A DNA stretch of 52,914 bases from UBA4923 sp964486135 (GCA_964486135.1 CAZAKT010000009.1:1-52914); one strand, 5' to 3'; positions 7,530-15,342 are shown, numbered from the stretch's first letter. Notes: generated from the sequence alone by a model not told the origin. A program made the numbers and translations.

Positions 7530-9158
7530 TTATCGAAAGTTTTCGGGAATATCGTAGAGGCCTCCCGACCACTCAACCAGATCTTCCAAGGAACCCGCCG
7601 CCAGTCGGTCCCGGCCAGCCTTGACCGGATCAATGCCAAGGTCCTCCGGCAGGGCCACCTTTCCCTCTTTCCTCAAGCTTTCAAGCCTGGCCTTGTCCGC
7701 GTACTCCCCAAGCGGGCTAGCCTGGGCGACCGCTCCGAGCATGCTTCTTCTCTCCTCCTCACTCCCGGCAAGGTAGAGGTAGGCGATGCCCTGTTCCGTG
7801 ACCACGTGCGTCACGTCCTCCCCATAGATCATGACAGGGGCCGCGTCGAAGCCGGCCGCCCGTCCAATCTTGACCGCGTCAAGTTCGGGAACGAAGTTGT
7901 AGCCGAAACGCCCCTGGCTTGCCAGCATCTGGACGACCAGTTTCCTGCCACCGATAAGAGAATTACCCGGCTTGGGCATCATTGCCGTCCAAGCCGGCGA
8001 AGCGTGTCGGCGGCCGAGCGTATTGTGGCCCATATTGGGCGCGCCTCCGAAGCCGGTCAGGCGGCCGCTGGTCACCGTCGAGGAATTGGCCAGATAATCC
8101 ATCTGGAGTGTGGCGCCCAAAAAGAGGTCGACGCCATAAAGGCCCGCCAGTTGCGCCAGGGCCCGGTTTGACCGCAGGCTACCATCCGGTCCCGTAGGGA
8201 AAATGTCCGAGCGGGCCCGGGTATAGCGCTCCATACCCTTTTCGCCGCCGAAGGCGTACATGCTCTCCACCCAGCCGCTTTCGATGGCTGGAATCATGGT
8301 CGGATGGGGATTCAGGACCCAATGCCTGCAGAGCTTCCCCCTCAAGCCCAATTCCTCACCGTAGGTAGGCAGAAGCAGCTCGATGGCGGCGCTGTTGTTG
8401 CCTATGCCGTGGTTGAGGGAAATGACGCCATGCCGGGCATAAATCCCCTTGATGGTCATCATGGCCATGAGGATATGCTGGTCCCGGAGCTTGGCCGGAT
8501 CACGGGTAAAAAGCGCCTCCATCTGAAAGGGCTCGTCCGACTGAACCAGGAGATCGACCCAGTCACCCGGGATATCAACCCGGGGCAGGCCGCCTCTTTC
8601 GACCAGTTGGTTCACCTGGACGATAACGAGCCCCTGATGGAAGGCGGCGGCCTCAACCAGGGTAGGCGTGTCCTCCGTGCTGTAACCGGTATAGAGATTG
8701 CCGTCCGGATCAGCCTTGTCAGCCGCTACCAGACAGATATCGGGAATAAGGTCAACAAAGAGTCGGGAATACAACTCAAGATAGGTGTGAATCGATCCGA
8801 TTTTTAGTTTGCCTTCCGCCAGCATATCTGCCAAGCGGACGCTTTGTACCCCGGCGTAGGCAAAATTTATCTCACTGGCGATTCCCTTTTCAAAGACATC
8901 CAGGTGCTCGTCCCGGGAGATGGCAGGAATAATCATGGTCAGATCCCTTATTTTTTTGGGATCCACACCGGTCAGGGCCTTGGCAAGAAAAGTTGCCTGC
9001 TTCTGGTTATCCCCTTCGACGATCAGACGGTCCCCCGGCCGTAAGAGGGCTTCCAGGGCGGGAACAATCCTGTCCCTGTCAATCCGTTTATGGTCGACAA
9101 AGGGCGAGGCGCCTTCCAGGCGCGCCTGCTTCCTTTCCCTCCTGCTGTGCCAATTCAT
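7530..9158 (-). CDS. mdcA: Malonate decarboxylase alpha-type acyl/CoA transferase (MdcA/MadA family)
   Basis: The 542-residue protein closely resembles the malonate decarboxylase alpha subunit: GDRLIVEGDNQKQATFLAKA, IGSIHTYLELYSRLFVDL, GNLYTGYSTEDTPTLVEAAA, LNHGIGNNSAAIELLLPTYG, SSTVTSGRLTGFGGAPNMGH and the ending LVEWSGGLYDIPENFR. In Klebsiella-type enzymes this subunit swaps acetate for malonate on a dedicated acyl carrier protein; isolated family members have been described as malonate:acetyl-CoA transferases. The other malonate decarboxylase genes (mdcB-H or madB-M) are missing, and the gene instead heads the mmdADCB operon. The ATG at 9156-9158 follows GGGAGG; the longer reading from 9173 lacks such a site. 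Confidence 0.88.
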   Translation of the reverse strand: MNWHSRRERKQARLEGASPFVDHKRIDRDRIVPALEALLRPGDRLIVEGDNQKQATFLAKALTGVDPKKIRDLTMIIPAISRDEHLDVFEKGIASEINFAYAGVQSVRLADMLAEGKLKIGSIHTYLELYSRLFVDLIPDICLVAADKADPDGNLYTGYSTEDTPTLVEAAAFHQGLVIVQVNQLVERGGLPRVDIPGDWVDLLVQSDEPFQMEALFTRDPAKLRDQHILMAMMTIKGIYARHGVISLNHGIGNNSAAIELLLPTYGEELGLRGKLCRHWVLNPHPTMIPAIESGWVESMYAFGGEKGMERYTRARSDIFPTGPDGSLRSNRALAQLAGLYGVDLFLGATLQMDYLANSSTVTSGRLTGFGGAPNMGHNTLGRRHASPAWTAMMPKPGNSLIGGRKLVVQMLASQGRFGYNFVPELDAVKIGRAAGFDAAPVMIYGEDVTHVVTEQGIAYLYLAGSEEERRSMLGAVAQASPLGEYADKARLESLRKEGKVALPEDLGIDPVKAGRDRLAAGSLEDLVEWSGGLYDIPENFR

Positions 9159-9250
9159 TGTGAAACCTCCCAAGTCAGGGTGCTCCCGGGGAACACGGTA
9201 TTGACGGGCCTTAAACAGCCTTCGAGACAGCTGAAATCTTCTTTCTAAAA

Positions 9251-9279
9251 GCTATCACGCGCGTCTGGCAGCGTCAAAT
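9251..9279 (-). promoter_or_regulatory. Candidate promoter of the mdcA-mmdADCB-amidase operon
   Basis: On the minus strand TTGACG (9274-9279) is followed after 17 bases by TAGCTT (9251-9256). The -35 is good and the -10 is weak, which would suit an activated promoter. It lies about 90 bases upstream of the mdcA ATG. Confidence 0.4.
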
Positions 9280-9285
9280 ACAATT

Positions 9286-9314
9286 GCGGTTCGATTACAT
9301 AACAAAGATATTAT
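9286..9314 (+). promoter_or_regulatory. Candidate sigma-A promoter of the metallopeptidase gene
   Basis: TTGCGG (9286-9291) is followed after exactly 17 bases by TATTAT (9309-9314). The predicted transcript would begin about 20 bases before the ATG at 9340. It is divergent from the mdcA promoter. Confidence 0.5.
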
Positions 9315-9339
9315 ATATCACCGTGTATACTGGGCCTGC

Positions 9340-9732
9340 ATGCTGTCGCTGAAAGAAACAGAAGGGGCGCTGACGCGGATGGTGGATTCCCTGCCGAGGG
9401 AGATCTTCACGGAGCTCAATGGCGGGGTCCTCTTGAAGGCAGAGACCAAGCTCCATCCCAAGCGTATGGCCGACGATCTTTATATCCTGGGCGAATATTA
9501 CCGGGACCGCATCTTCGGCCGCTATGTCGTGATCTATTATGGATCCCTTCGCAGGGTCTTCGGTCAACTCCCGGACCAGGATTTTCTTCTTGAGCTCGAG
9601 CGCGTATTAAAGCATGAGCTCACCCATCATCTGGAGGACCGGGCCGGCGAGCGCGATCTTGAATGGGAGGATGAGCGTGCCCTGCTCCACTATTACGCCC
9701 GACACCCACTCGGTCACCTTGAGCGGGACTAA
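9340..9732 (+). CDS. Small zincin-like metallopeptidase family protein
   Basis: The 130-residue protein carries an HExxH zinc-protease motif, HELTHH, near residue 91, followed by a downstream acidic segment (EWEDERALLHYY). Length and motif fit the small cytoplasmic 'metallopeptidase family' proteins common in Clostridia and Actinobacteria, whose substrates are unknown. There is no signal peptide or membrane segment. The ATG has no strong Shine-Dalgarno, unlike its neighbours. It converges with the hydrolase gene, the two ends overlapping by 4 bases. Confidence 0.75.
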   Translation: MLSLKETEGALTRMVDSLPREIFTELNGGVLLKAETKLHPKRMADDLYILGEYYRDRIFGRYVVIYYGSLRRVFGQLPDQDFLLELERVLKHELTHHLEDRAGERDLEWEDERALLHYYARHPLGHLERD

Positions 9733-10742
9733 GGGCTTTCTCCTTCCAAGGCCCTTGCCAGAAAGTTAAATTTCCGATCCCAGTAAAGGTCGCCCGCAAT
9801 CCATTCCGACATGGCATGCTTGGCGCCGTCGACGATCCAGTAATCCTTCAAATCGGAGGAACAGGCGTCAAAGAGTTTTTTGGCCATGGCGGTCGGGACG
9901 AAGAGATCATCCCCTCCATGGATGATCTGAATGGGGAGGGAGGCTTTGGCGACCTGGGACAGGGGCGTGGGGTCATTTCTCTTGTAGCCCATAAGGAAAC
10001 GAAAGAGGATGAGGGCAACCAGGAAGGAAGGCAGGGCAAGGAGGGGGCTCATTTTACTCATCGACCATCTGCCCTCCTCAATAAGGGTACTGTAGCTACA
10101 GTCGGCCAGGATGGCGGCACAGTCCTTGGGTAAATCCTCATCACCGCTCAAGGTCAAAACATTGGCGGCCCCCATGGACAGACCGTCCAGGACAAAAAAA
10201 GCGGGCGGCTGGTCGGCCAGCTTCCTGACTTCCTCCATCCAGGCAAAAAGATCTTTCCGATAGCGACAGCCCAGGTCTATCCGTTTGCCCCCGCTCGCCC
10301 CATGACCACGAAAGAGGGGCATGAGGACGGAAAAACCTGCATCCAGATAGGAGAGGGCGGCCGGTGATCGCGCGAATTTCGCATCCCTCCACCCATGGGC
10401 CAGGACGACACAGCCCGCTTCAAAACCAGACTTGGCGGCCTCTTTTCTCGCCGGGAAGAAGACCGCGGATAAGGTCAGTCCATCTCTCTCCAGTTTCCAG
10501 TCCTCATGAGGGAAGGTAAAGAGGCTGTCCCGGCCCCGGGCGGCGCCCTCCTGCCGGGCCAACATCTCACGGGTGGCCCCGGCAATGTCAGCCGGATCGG
10601 TGCTTTCCGCCCGCCTTGTCGCGTAGCGAAAAAACTGAAGGCCGATCAGGATAATGTACCAGACAAAAGCGACGGCTACGCCGATCGCCCCGATAAGCAG
10701 AACCTGGACCCCTATTGCCAGGGCAAGCGTCGGATAAAACAC
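9729..10742 (-). CDS. Membrane-anchored alpha/beta hydrolase
   Basis: The 337-residue protein has an N-terminal hydrophobic segment (roughly residues 5-40) and a serine alpha/beta-hydrolase domain. The oxyanion-region segment VVLAHGWRD, the nucleophile elbow GLSMGA, the acid region IIHGGDDLFVP and the final His in GAKHAMS form a plausible catalytic triad. I prefer the GTG at 10740-10742, preceded by GGGAGGG, over a longer reading that would overlap the MATE gene by about 59 bases. It lies 13 bases after the MATE exporter gene. Substrate unknown; relatives are often annotated as BAAT/acyl-CoA thioester or peptidase-like hydrolases. Confidence 0.75.
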   Translation of the reverse strand: MFYPTLALAIGVQVLLIGAIGVAVAFVWYIILIGLQFFRYATRRAESTDPADIAGATREMLARQEGAARGRDSLFTFPHEDWKLERDGLTLSAVFFPARKEAAKSGFEAGCVVLAHGWRDAKFARSPAALSYLDAGFSVLMPLFRGHGASGGKRIDLGCRYRKDLFAWMEEVRKLADQPPAFFVLDGLSMGAANVLTLSGDEDLPKDCAAILADCSYSTLIEEGRWSMSKMSPLLALPSFLVALILFRFLMGYKRNDPTPLSQVAKASLPIQIIHGGDDLFVPTAMAKKLFDACSSDLKDYWIVDGAKHAMSEWIAGDLYWDRKFNFLARALEGESP

Positions 10743-10755
10743 AGGAACCCTCCCT

Positions 10756-12168
10756 CTAATGGCGTATCTTGGGACTGTCAAGCCACTTGCCCCTGAAATA
10801 AAGGACAGTGGCAAAGATTATGATAACAGCATTTGAGCTCAGCATGGCAATCCAAACCCCCAGGGCCCCGAGATTGGTGAACTGCTTGAAGCCCCAAATG
10901 AGTGGCAGGCGGACAAGCCACAGCCGAAAGATGGACATGTAGGCTGAGTAACGCGGATAGCCCGCCCCGCTGAAGATTCCTGAAAAGGCGTCAAAATAAC
11001 CCATAAGCGGGGTCATGAAGACATTGAAGACCATATATTGCAGGGCCATCTTCCAGACCAGATCCGCCTCGGGCCCGACCTCCCGGATAAAGAGGGAGAG
11101 GGCAGGATAACGCGAAAACCATAAGAGGAGGCTGCCACCAACCGCCATGAAGGTGACATAACGGAAGGCCGTCCGGTTGAACTCCTTGACCCTGTCGATC
11201 TGTCTGGCCCCAATATTCTGTCCGACAATGGCCGTCAAGGAGCCCCCGATCCCCCCTGTCGGTTGCATAACGAAGCTGGCAATCCGGTTGACTGCCGCAT
11301 AGGCGGCGATGGTGGCGTCGCCATAGGCGGCAATCACGCCATTGACAAGGGTGAAGCCGAGAGCTGCGCTCCCCTGCCCCAGGGCAGTGGGGAAACCCCT
11401 GCGGGCCAGCTCGGCAAATTGTCCCCAGGACAGGCGAACCTTACGAAGGCGCAACCTGATCTTGTTATGCGGCGAATAGATGGCGTAGGCCCCAAGGATG
11501 ACCCGGACGACCTGCGAAAGCACAGTCGCCAGCGCGGCGCCCGCGATGCCCATGCCCAAGCCGCGAACACCCAGGAGGGGGATCCGGTCAAAAATGAAGA
11601 AAGGGTCCAGGACCACGTTCAAGAGGGCCGCGCCCGCGCTTATCAGGGTCGTTACCTTGGTCTTGCCCTGGGCGCCCAGGATGGCAAAATAAGCCAAATA
11701 GACCATCTCAAAAATGAATCCCGCCATGAGTACGCTGAGGTAGATGGAGGCATGGTGTCCAAGTTCGCCCCGGCCTCCCATCCAGCTGACGATGGAGGGG
11801 GCAAGAAAGTAGCCCGCAAACGAAAAGACTAGCCCAAGGCCAGAACAGAGGACAAATATGTGGGTTGCGTAAGACTCGGCCCGGGCTTTCTCATCGGCCC
11901 CGATCAGTTGCGAGATAAGGGCTGTCCCCGCGATGGCGACTCCTATGCCGAGCGAGACGAACAGGTAGTGGGGAGGCCAGACGAAACTGGTAGCAGCGAA
12001 CTCGAGCAGGGAAAGCTGGGCCACCCAAAGTCCATCCGCCAGATTGTAAAGGGAGTTGATCAGGTTATTGACCATGAGGGGAACCGCGACGGCAAAAAGT
12101 ACCGGTGTGACGGGACCGTCAAGTATATGTCTGTCTTTAAAGGATTCTGCTGTCAATGACCTCTCCAT
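10756..12168 (-). CDS. MATE-family multidrug/efflux exporter
   Basis: A roughly 470-residue protein with about twelve membrane segments and the MATE pattern of two homologous halves (PLMVNNLINSLYNLADGLWV near the start; GFPTALGQGSAALGF opening the second half). It exports small organic cations or other compounds using an ion gradient. The exact start is uncertain: the ATG at 12166-12168 is taken, but a TTG at 12184-12186, preceded by GAGAGG, would add six residues. It shares a direction and short gap with the hydrolase gene. Confidence 0.88.
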   Translation of the reverse strand: MERSLTAESFKDRHILDGPVTPVLFAVAVPLMVNNLINSLYNLADGLWVAQLSLLEFAATSFVWPPHYLFVSLGIGVAIAGTALISQLIGADEKARAESYATHIFVLCSGLGLVFSFAGYFLAPSIVSWMGGRGELGHHASIYLSVLMAGFIFEMVYLAYFAILGAQGKTKVTTLISAGAALLNVVLDPFFIFDRIPLLGVRGLGMGIAGAALATVLSQVVRVILGAYAIYSPHNKIRLRLRKVRLSWGQFAELARRGFPTALGQGSAALGFTLVNGVIAAYGDATIAAYAAVNRIASFVMQPTGGIGGSLTAIVGQNIGARQIDRVKEFNRTAFRYVTFMAVGGSLLLWFSRYPALSLFIREVGPEADLVWKMALQYMVFNVFMTPLMGYFDAFSGIFSGAGYPRYSAYMSIFRLWLVRLPLIWGFKQFTNLGALGVWIAMLSSNAVIIIFATVLYFRGKWLDSPKIRH

Positions 12169-12276
12169 TGCTTGTGGTTCTTCCAAACTGGCCTCTCAAG
12201 GCCCCCGAAGGCCCCCTGCCTTGAACAGTCTATCACTCCCGGGGCGGCGCCTCGCGCCTTCGATTGGTCTCTGGGC

Positions 12277-12302
12277 AAAAAAAGGTGACCGGACCGGTCA
12301 CC
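12277..12302 (-). terminator. Intrinsic terminator after the zinc-ribbon membrane gene
   Basis: On the minus strand the stem GGTGACC / GGTCACC (12284-12302, 5-base loop) is followed by a run of seven T (12277-12283). It lies 10 bases after the stop of the 12313-12504 gene and separates it from the MATE gene. Confidence 0.85.
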
Positions 12303-12312
12303 AGGGGAGCCC

Positions 12313-12504
12313 TCACGTGCCTCCCGGCCGTTTAAACACAAGCGCCAGTATCAGGATAACAAGGAGGGCGATGATATACCACCAGGTCCCCGCCTTTTCC
12401 CGCTTACCACAAGCACCACAGGCGGGCAATTCCTGGTCACAGGACGAACAGGGAGGATCTACTCTCCCCTCCTCTTCCTGTTCAATGTCTTTTTTGTCGG
12501 TCAT
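12313..12504 (-). CDS. Small cysteine-rich, tail-anchored membrane protein
   Basis: I do not recognise a family. The 63-residue product has an acidic head, a cysteine-rich middle with two CxxC pairs (CSSC and CGAC, spaced like a zinc ribbon), and a single C-terminal membrane helix (TWWYIIALLVILILALVF). Such a protein would sit in the membrane with its metal-binding head in the cytoplasm. The ATG at 12502-12504 has GGAGGAG 9 bases upstream. It starts just after the YjdF-like membrane gene and is followed by a terminator, so the two form an operon. Confidence 0.65.
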   Translation of the reverse strand: MTDKKDIEQEEEGRVDPPCSSCDQELPACGACGKREKAGTWWYIIALLVILILALVFKRPGGT

Positions 12505-12532
12505 GGCTGACAGCTCCTCCGCTTGCATCGAT

Positions 12533-13306
12533 TCATTGGAGTTTATCACAGTCCGGCTCCGGCCGTCCAGCAGGAAGGCTTTCCTGCAGTTGTCTGGAGA
12601 GATCTTCTGTCGTAAGTCCGGTCCTTTCAAAGGCGCTCCTCCGCTTGATGAAGGGAAAGGCAAGGCCGACGGATGCCAGGGCGCCGAGGCTGCCCGCGAT
12701 CAAATCCTTCATGGTGTCAATCAGGCCGGGGTTTGAGCGGTTGGATAATCTGTCCGGATTCAGGGGCTCCCCGCCAGGGATTCCGACCTGCCAGCCTTGC
12801 ATATTCATTCCGAATAAAGAGTCGCCCGTAAATTCATAGATTTCCCAAAGGACACTGCAGCTGATCGAAAAACAGAAGGCGAACAAGGCGATGGCAAGAG
12901 GATTGACCTGATTCCGGGTATTCTGGTCACGGGTCATGGACATGAACAAAAGGAGTCCGACCGTGCCCAAGAGGGCGCCGGAAACAAAATGATGCAGGGT
13001 ATCCCACCAGGGGAAACGCTGGTAAAAGTTGAAGAGGCTACCCAGGAGGACCGAACTGAGGACAAAGAGAGTGAAGAGAATTTCAAGGCCAACCGGGACC
13101 AGCATGTAATCCTTCCGTATAAGAAAATCGGGCAAACGCAAGATCTGCATGGACAGGAAGGCTGTCAGCGCTGACACAAAATAGGCCCTGACAATGACCC
13201 GCTTGGAGAGGGCCATCCACAGGCCAGCTGCCAAGGCAGCCAGGCCAATCAAGAGAAAAATGAGTCTTGCGCCCTTGACAATGTAATTTCTGAACTGTGT
13301 AGACAT
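12533..13306 (-). CDS. YjdF/DUF2238-like multi-spanning membrane protein
   Basis: The 257-residue protein has about six membrane segments and the conserved features of the DUF2238/YjdF family: WWDTLHHFVSGALLG, a WEIYEF motif, and a DTMKDLIAGSLGAL segment near the end. The function of the family is unknown. A candidate extended -10 promoter lies just upstream, and the gene is followed by the small cysteine-rich membrane gene. The ATG at 13304-13306 is preceded by AGAGGA. Confidence 0.7.
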   Translation of the reverse strand: MSTQFRNYIVKGARLIFLLIGLAALAAGLWMALSKRVIVRAYFVSALTAFLSMQILRLPDFLIRKDYMLVPVGLEILFTLFVLSSVLLGSLFNFYQRFPWWDTLHHFVSGALLGTVGLLLFMSMTRDQNTRNQVNPLAIALFAFCFSISCSVLWEIYEFTGDSLFGMNMQGWQVGIPGGEPLNPDRLSNRSNPGLIDTMKDLIAGSLGALASVGLAFPFIKRRSAFERTGLTTEDLSRQLQESLPAGRPEPDCDKLQ

Positions 13307-13334
13307 TCCGCACGATCCTCTAGAAGATTATCCT

Positions 13335-13343
13335 AGTATAGCA
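13335..13343 (-). promoter_or_regulatory. Candidate extended -10 promoter of the YjdF-like gene
   Basis: On the minus strand TGC-TATACT is an extended -10 element (TGnTATAAT class). No convincing -35 lies 17 bases upstream. It is about 30 bases before the ATG. Confidence 0.45.
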
Positions 13344-13475
13344 GTCATCCAGCGGGCTGCCCTCCCTCAGGAATAAGGACGGAAGTGGAGAGGACCTGAC
13401 ATTGTTCACAATTTGTTTGAGATTATCGCCCAGCTTTAAGGTATTCTGTAGTAAGCAAGAAAGGGAGGTTCCTGA

Positions 13476-14003
13476 ATGATAGGAAAACACATCGGCCCGT
13501 TTCTGTTGCAGGGGGATGACCCCCTCATGATCGAAGCGGCGCATTGCGCGACGGTCCGCACAGAAAATACCCTCATGCACGCCATGTTACTCCTCTCCAG
13601 TGTCGGCTATACCTCAGTTCCCGTTTTAGATGATTCTTCGCGCCTGGCCGGTATCATCGGCATGCCCGCGATTTTTAACGGGATCCTGGGCGACGACAAT
13701 TACCACTGGGATCAGCTGGAGGTAAAAAAAGTCAAGAATGTTATGGAGAAGGATGTCGCCCTTGTTTTCACCGACTCACCCCTGGAGGACATCCTCCGCC
13801 CCCTGGTCAACGCGAATTTTCTTTGCGTCACGGATCGCGATGGCGTCTTCAAAGGCATCATCGCCCGCAGACAAATCCTGAAAAGGGTCAATCGATTTGT
13901 CCACGAATTTGAAAATCATTATCAGGTCACGCCCAAGCAGGGCGAGGCGGACCAGCGTAAAGCCAAGACCCTGTTTATGAACAATCGGCAAGGCGCCCTT
14001 TAA
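13476..14003 (+). CDS. cbpB: CBS-domain protein, CbpB/DarB (YkuL)-like
   Basis: The 175-residue protein consists of a tandem pair of CBS domains: residues about 20-75 (ATVRTENTLMHAMLLLSSVGYTSVPVLD pattern) and 90-145 (VMEKDVALVFTDSPL to FLCVTDRDGVFKGIIARRQIL). Layout and wording resemble Bacillus YkuL (DarB/CbpB), which binds cyclic di-AMP and modulates the stringent-response enzyme Rel and pyruvate carboxylase. Ligand binding here is inferred. The ATG follows AAAGGGAGG. It converges on the ribosomal protein operon, sharing the terminator at 14029-14077. Confidence 0.72.
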   Translation: MIGKHIGPFLLQGDDPLMIEAAHCATVRTENTLMHAMLLLSSVGYTSVPVLDDSSRLAGIIGMPAIFNGILGDDNYHWDQLEVKKVKNVMEKDVALVFTDSPLEDILRPLVNANFLCVTDRDGVFKGIIARRQILKRVNRFVHEFENHYQVTPKQGEADQRKAKTLFMNNRQGAL

Positions 14004-14028
14004 ACCGGGCACTTTCGCTTAAATCAAG

Positions 14029-14077
14029 AAAAGGGGCTGTCCCTGAACACTCTTAGTGTTTCAGGACAGCCCCTTTT
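14029..14077. terminator. Strong bidirectional terminator between cbpB and rplL
   Basis: A long near-perfect stem with AAAAGGGGCTGTCC on one side and GGACAGCCCCTTTT on the other, extended by TGAACACT/AGTGTTTCA around a small loop, gives T runs on both strands. It ends both cbpB and the rpmG-to-rplL operon. Confidence 0.9.
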
Positions 14078-14100
14078 CAGGACTTGAAAAATATTCCCGC

Positions 14101-14487
14101 CTACTCGATTTCGACCTCGGCCCCGGCTTCCCTGAGCACCTTGGCCGCATCCTCGGCATCGTCCTTGCTGATCTTTTCCCTGATCGGCTTGGGAGCTTCA
14201 TCTACCAGGGCCTTGGCTTCCTTCAGCCCGAGTCCCGTGAGCTCACGCACGACCTTGATGACGGCAATCTTGGCCTGGCCCGCATTGGTCAGGATGACAT
14301 CAAATTCCGTCTTCTCGACCTCCGCGGCACCGCCGGCATTATTGCCAGCCCCTGCCGGGGCCGCGACTGCCATGGCAGCGGCGGAGACACCAAACTCTTC
14401 CTCCATGGCCTTGACCAGTTCATTGAGTTCGAGAATTGTCAGATTTTTCACGGCATCCAGAATGCCGGCAAGTTTTTCGTTATCCAT
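14101..14487 (-). CDS. rplL: Ribosomal protein bL12 (L7/L12)
   Basis: The 128-residue stalk protein has the N-terminal dimer helix (LAGILDAVKNLTILELNELVKAMEEEFGV), an Ala/Gly-rich hinge and the C-terminal domain with KTEFDVIL and KEAKALVDEAPKPI. It binds L10 and recruits translation factors. The ATG at 14485-14487 has AGGAGGAAA upstream and overlaps the rplJ stop by 8 bases, so synthesis is coupled. It is the last gene of the operon. Confidence 0.97.
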   Translation of the reverse strand: MDNEKLAGILDAVKNLTILELNELVKAMEEEFGVSAAAMAVAAPAGAGNNAGGAAEVEKTEFDVILTNAGQAKIAVIKVVRELTGLGLKEAKALVDEAPKPIREKISKDDAEDAAKVLREAGAEVEIE

Positions 14488-15154
14488 TGGTAATTTCCTC
14501 CTCTTTTGAAGTCGGGGATTCCTCAGCCACCCCTATTTCTTCTTCTTTTTCTTCTTCGGTTACTGTCTCCGCCTCAGCAGCTTCAGCCGGCTCGGGAGCC
14601 GCTTCCTCCTGCTTGACTTCTTCCTTTGCTTCCACTTCTTCCGTGGGTTCACCGGCTGCCTCTGCAGCCTTTTCCGCGATCTGCGCGGTAACCTGCGCAA
14701 AGGCGGTCAGCGGATACATCATCATGAACAAGAGCTGGCCATAGAGGCTCTCGCGGGATTCAATACGAGACAGGGCCATGATCTTGTCAAGCGGATAAAC
14801 TTCCGTCCCGATCACGCCGCCCTTGATGCTCATCTTCCTGAATTTCTCGGTATGCTGACGGATCAGCCTGGGCGCCAACACCACATCTTCCGTGCTGTAG
14901 GCCAGGGCCGTCGGCCCGATCAGGGTTTCACCGAGTCCCTCGATGCCGAGTTTCGCGAAGGCCCGCTCTGTAATCGAATTTTTGACTACCTTGTAGGCCA
15001 GTCCCTGGCGGCGGAATTCCGCCCGCATCTCGGTATCCTGCTCTACGGTCAAGCCCTTGTAATCTGTGAGCACAATCGATTCCGCCTTTTCCAATTCCTT
15101 GGCAAGCGCATCAACCTGCTTCTTTTTCATTTCCAGTCTTTTTTTACTGGGCAT
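14480..15154 (-). CDS. rplJ: Ribosomal protein uL10 with an acidic C-terminal extension
   Basis: Residues 1-165 are a normal L10 (MPSKKRLEMKKKQVDALAKE; SIVLTDYKGLTVEQ; KVVKNSITERAF; LIGPTALAY), which anchors the L12 stalk to 23S rRNA. The protein is 224 residues, about 55-60 longer than usual, because of a tail made mostly of Glu and Ala (about 24 Glu in the last 60 residues). The ATG follows AAAAAGGAGG. Expression is probably limited by autogenous control through the leader at 15185-15300. Confidence 0.95.
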   Translation of the reverse strand: MPSKKRLEMKKKQVDALAKELEKAESIVLTDYKGLTVEQDTEMRAEFRRQGLAYKVVKNSITERAFAKLGIEGLGETLIGPTALAYSTEDVVLAPRLIRQHTEKFRKMSIKGGVIGTEVYPLDKIMALSRIESRESLYGQLLFMMMYPLTAFAQVTAQIAEKAAEAAGEPTEEVEAKEEVKQEEAAPEPAEAAEAETVTEEEKEEEIGVAEESPTSKEEEITNG

Positions 15155-15184
15155 GCGACACTTCCTCCTTTTTCATAATATAAA

Positions 15185-15300
15185 CACCCCTCCGCGAAAG
15201 GCAGAGGGGCGTGCTTGGAGTTCGTCCTTCCACCTCGGCGGGACAGCTTGACCTGTTTATATCCCTGGATCGGGATTCCTGCTTTCTTCGGCGTCGTAGG
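15185..15300 (-). ncRNA. L10 leader (autoregulatory RNA of rplJ-rplL)
   Basis: In the 188-base gap between rplA and rplJ the minus strand carries the hallmarks of the bacterial L10 leader: GCCGAAGAAAGCAGG (about 15281-15295) paired at a distance with a later CCGCCGAGGT (about 15231-15240), the kink-turn-like L10-binding element. It is followed by a GC-rich hairpin (CGCCCCTCTGCC / GCGGAGGGGTG, 15185-15213) that could act as an attenuator, although its T run is poor. When free L10(L12)4 is in excess it should bind here and lower rplJL expression. Confidence 0.75.
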
Positions 15301-15342
15301 TATTCTATTTAATTTTCTGCCCGGCCGGCGGCCGGACGGCGC

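Noticed and set aside
7530..9158. Generic acetyl-CoA hydrolase or 4-hydroxybutyrate CoA-transferase
   Set aside because: The sequence blocks and length follow the malonate decarboxylase alpha subunit much better than the Cat1/AbfT family.
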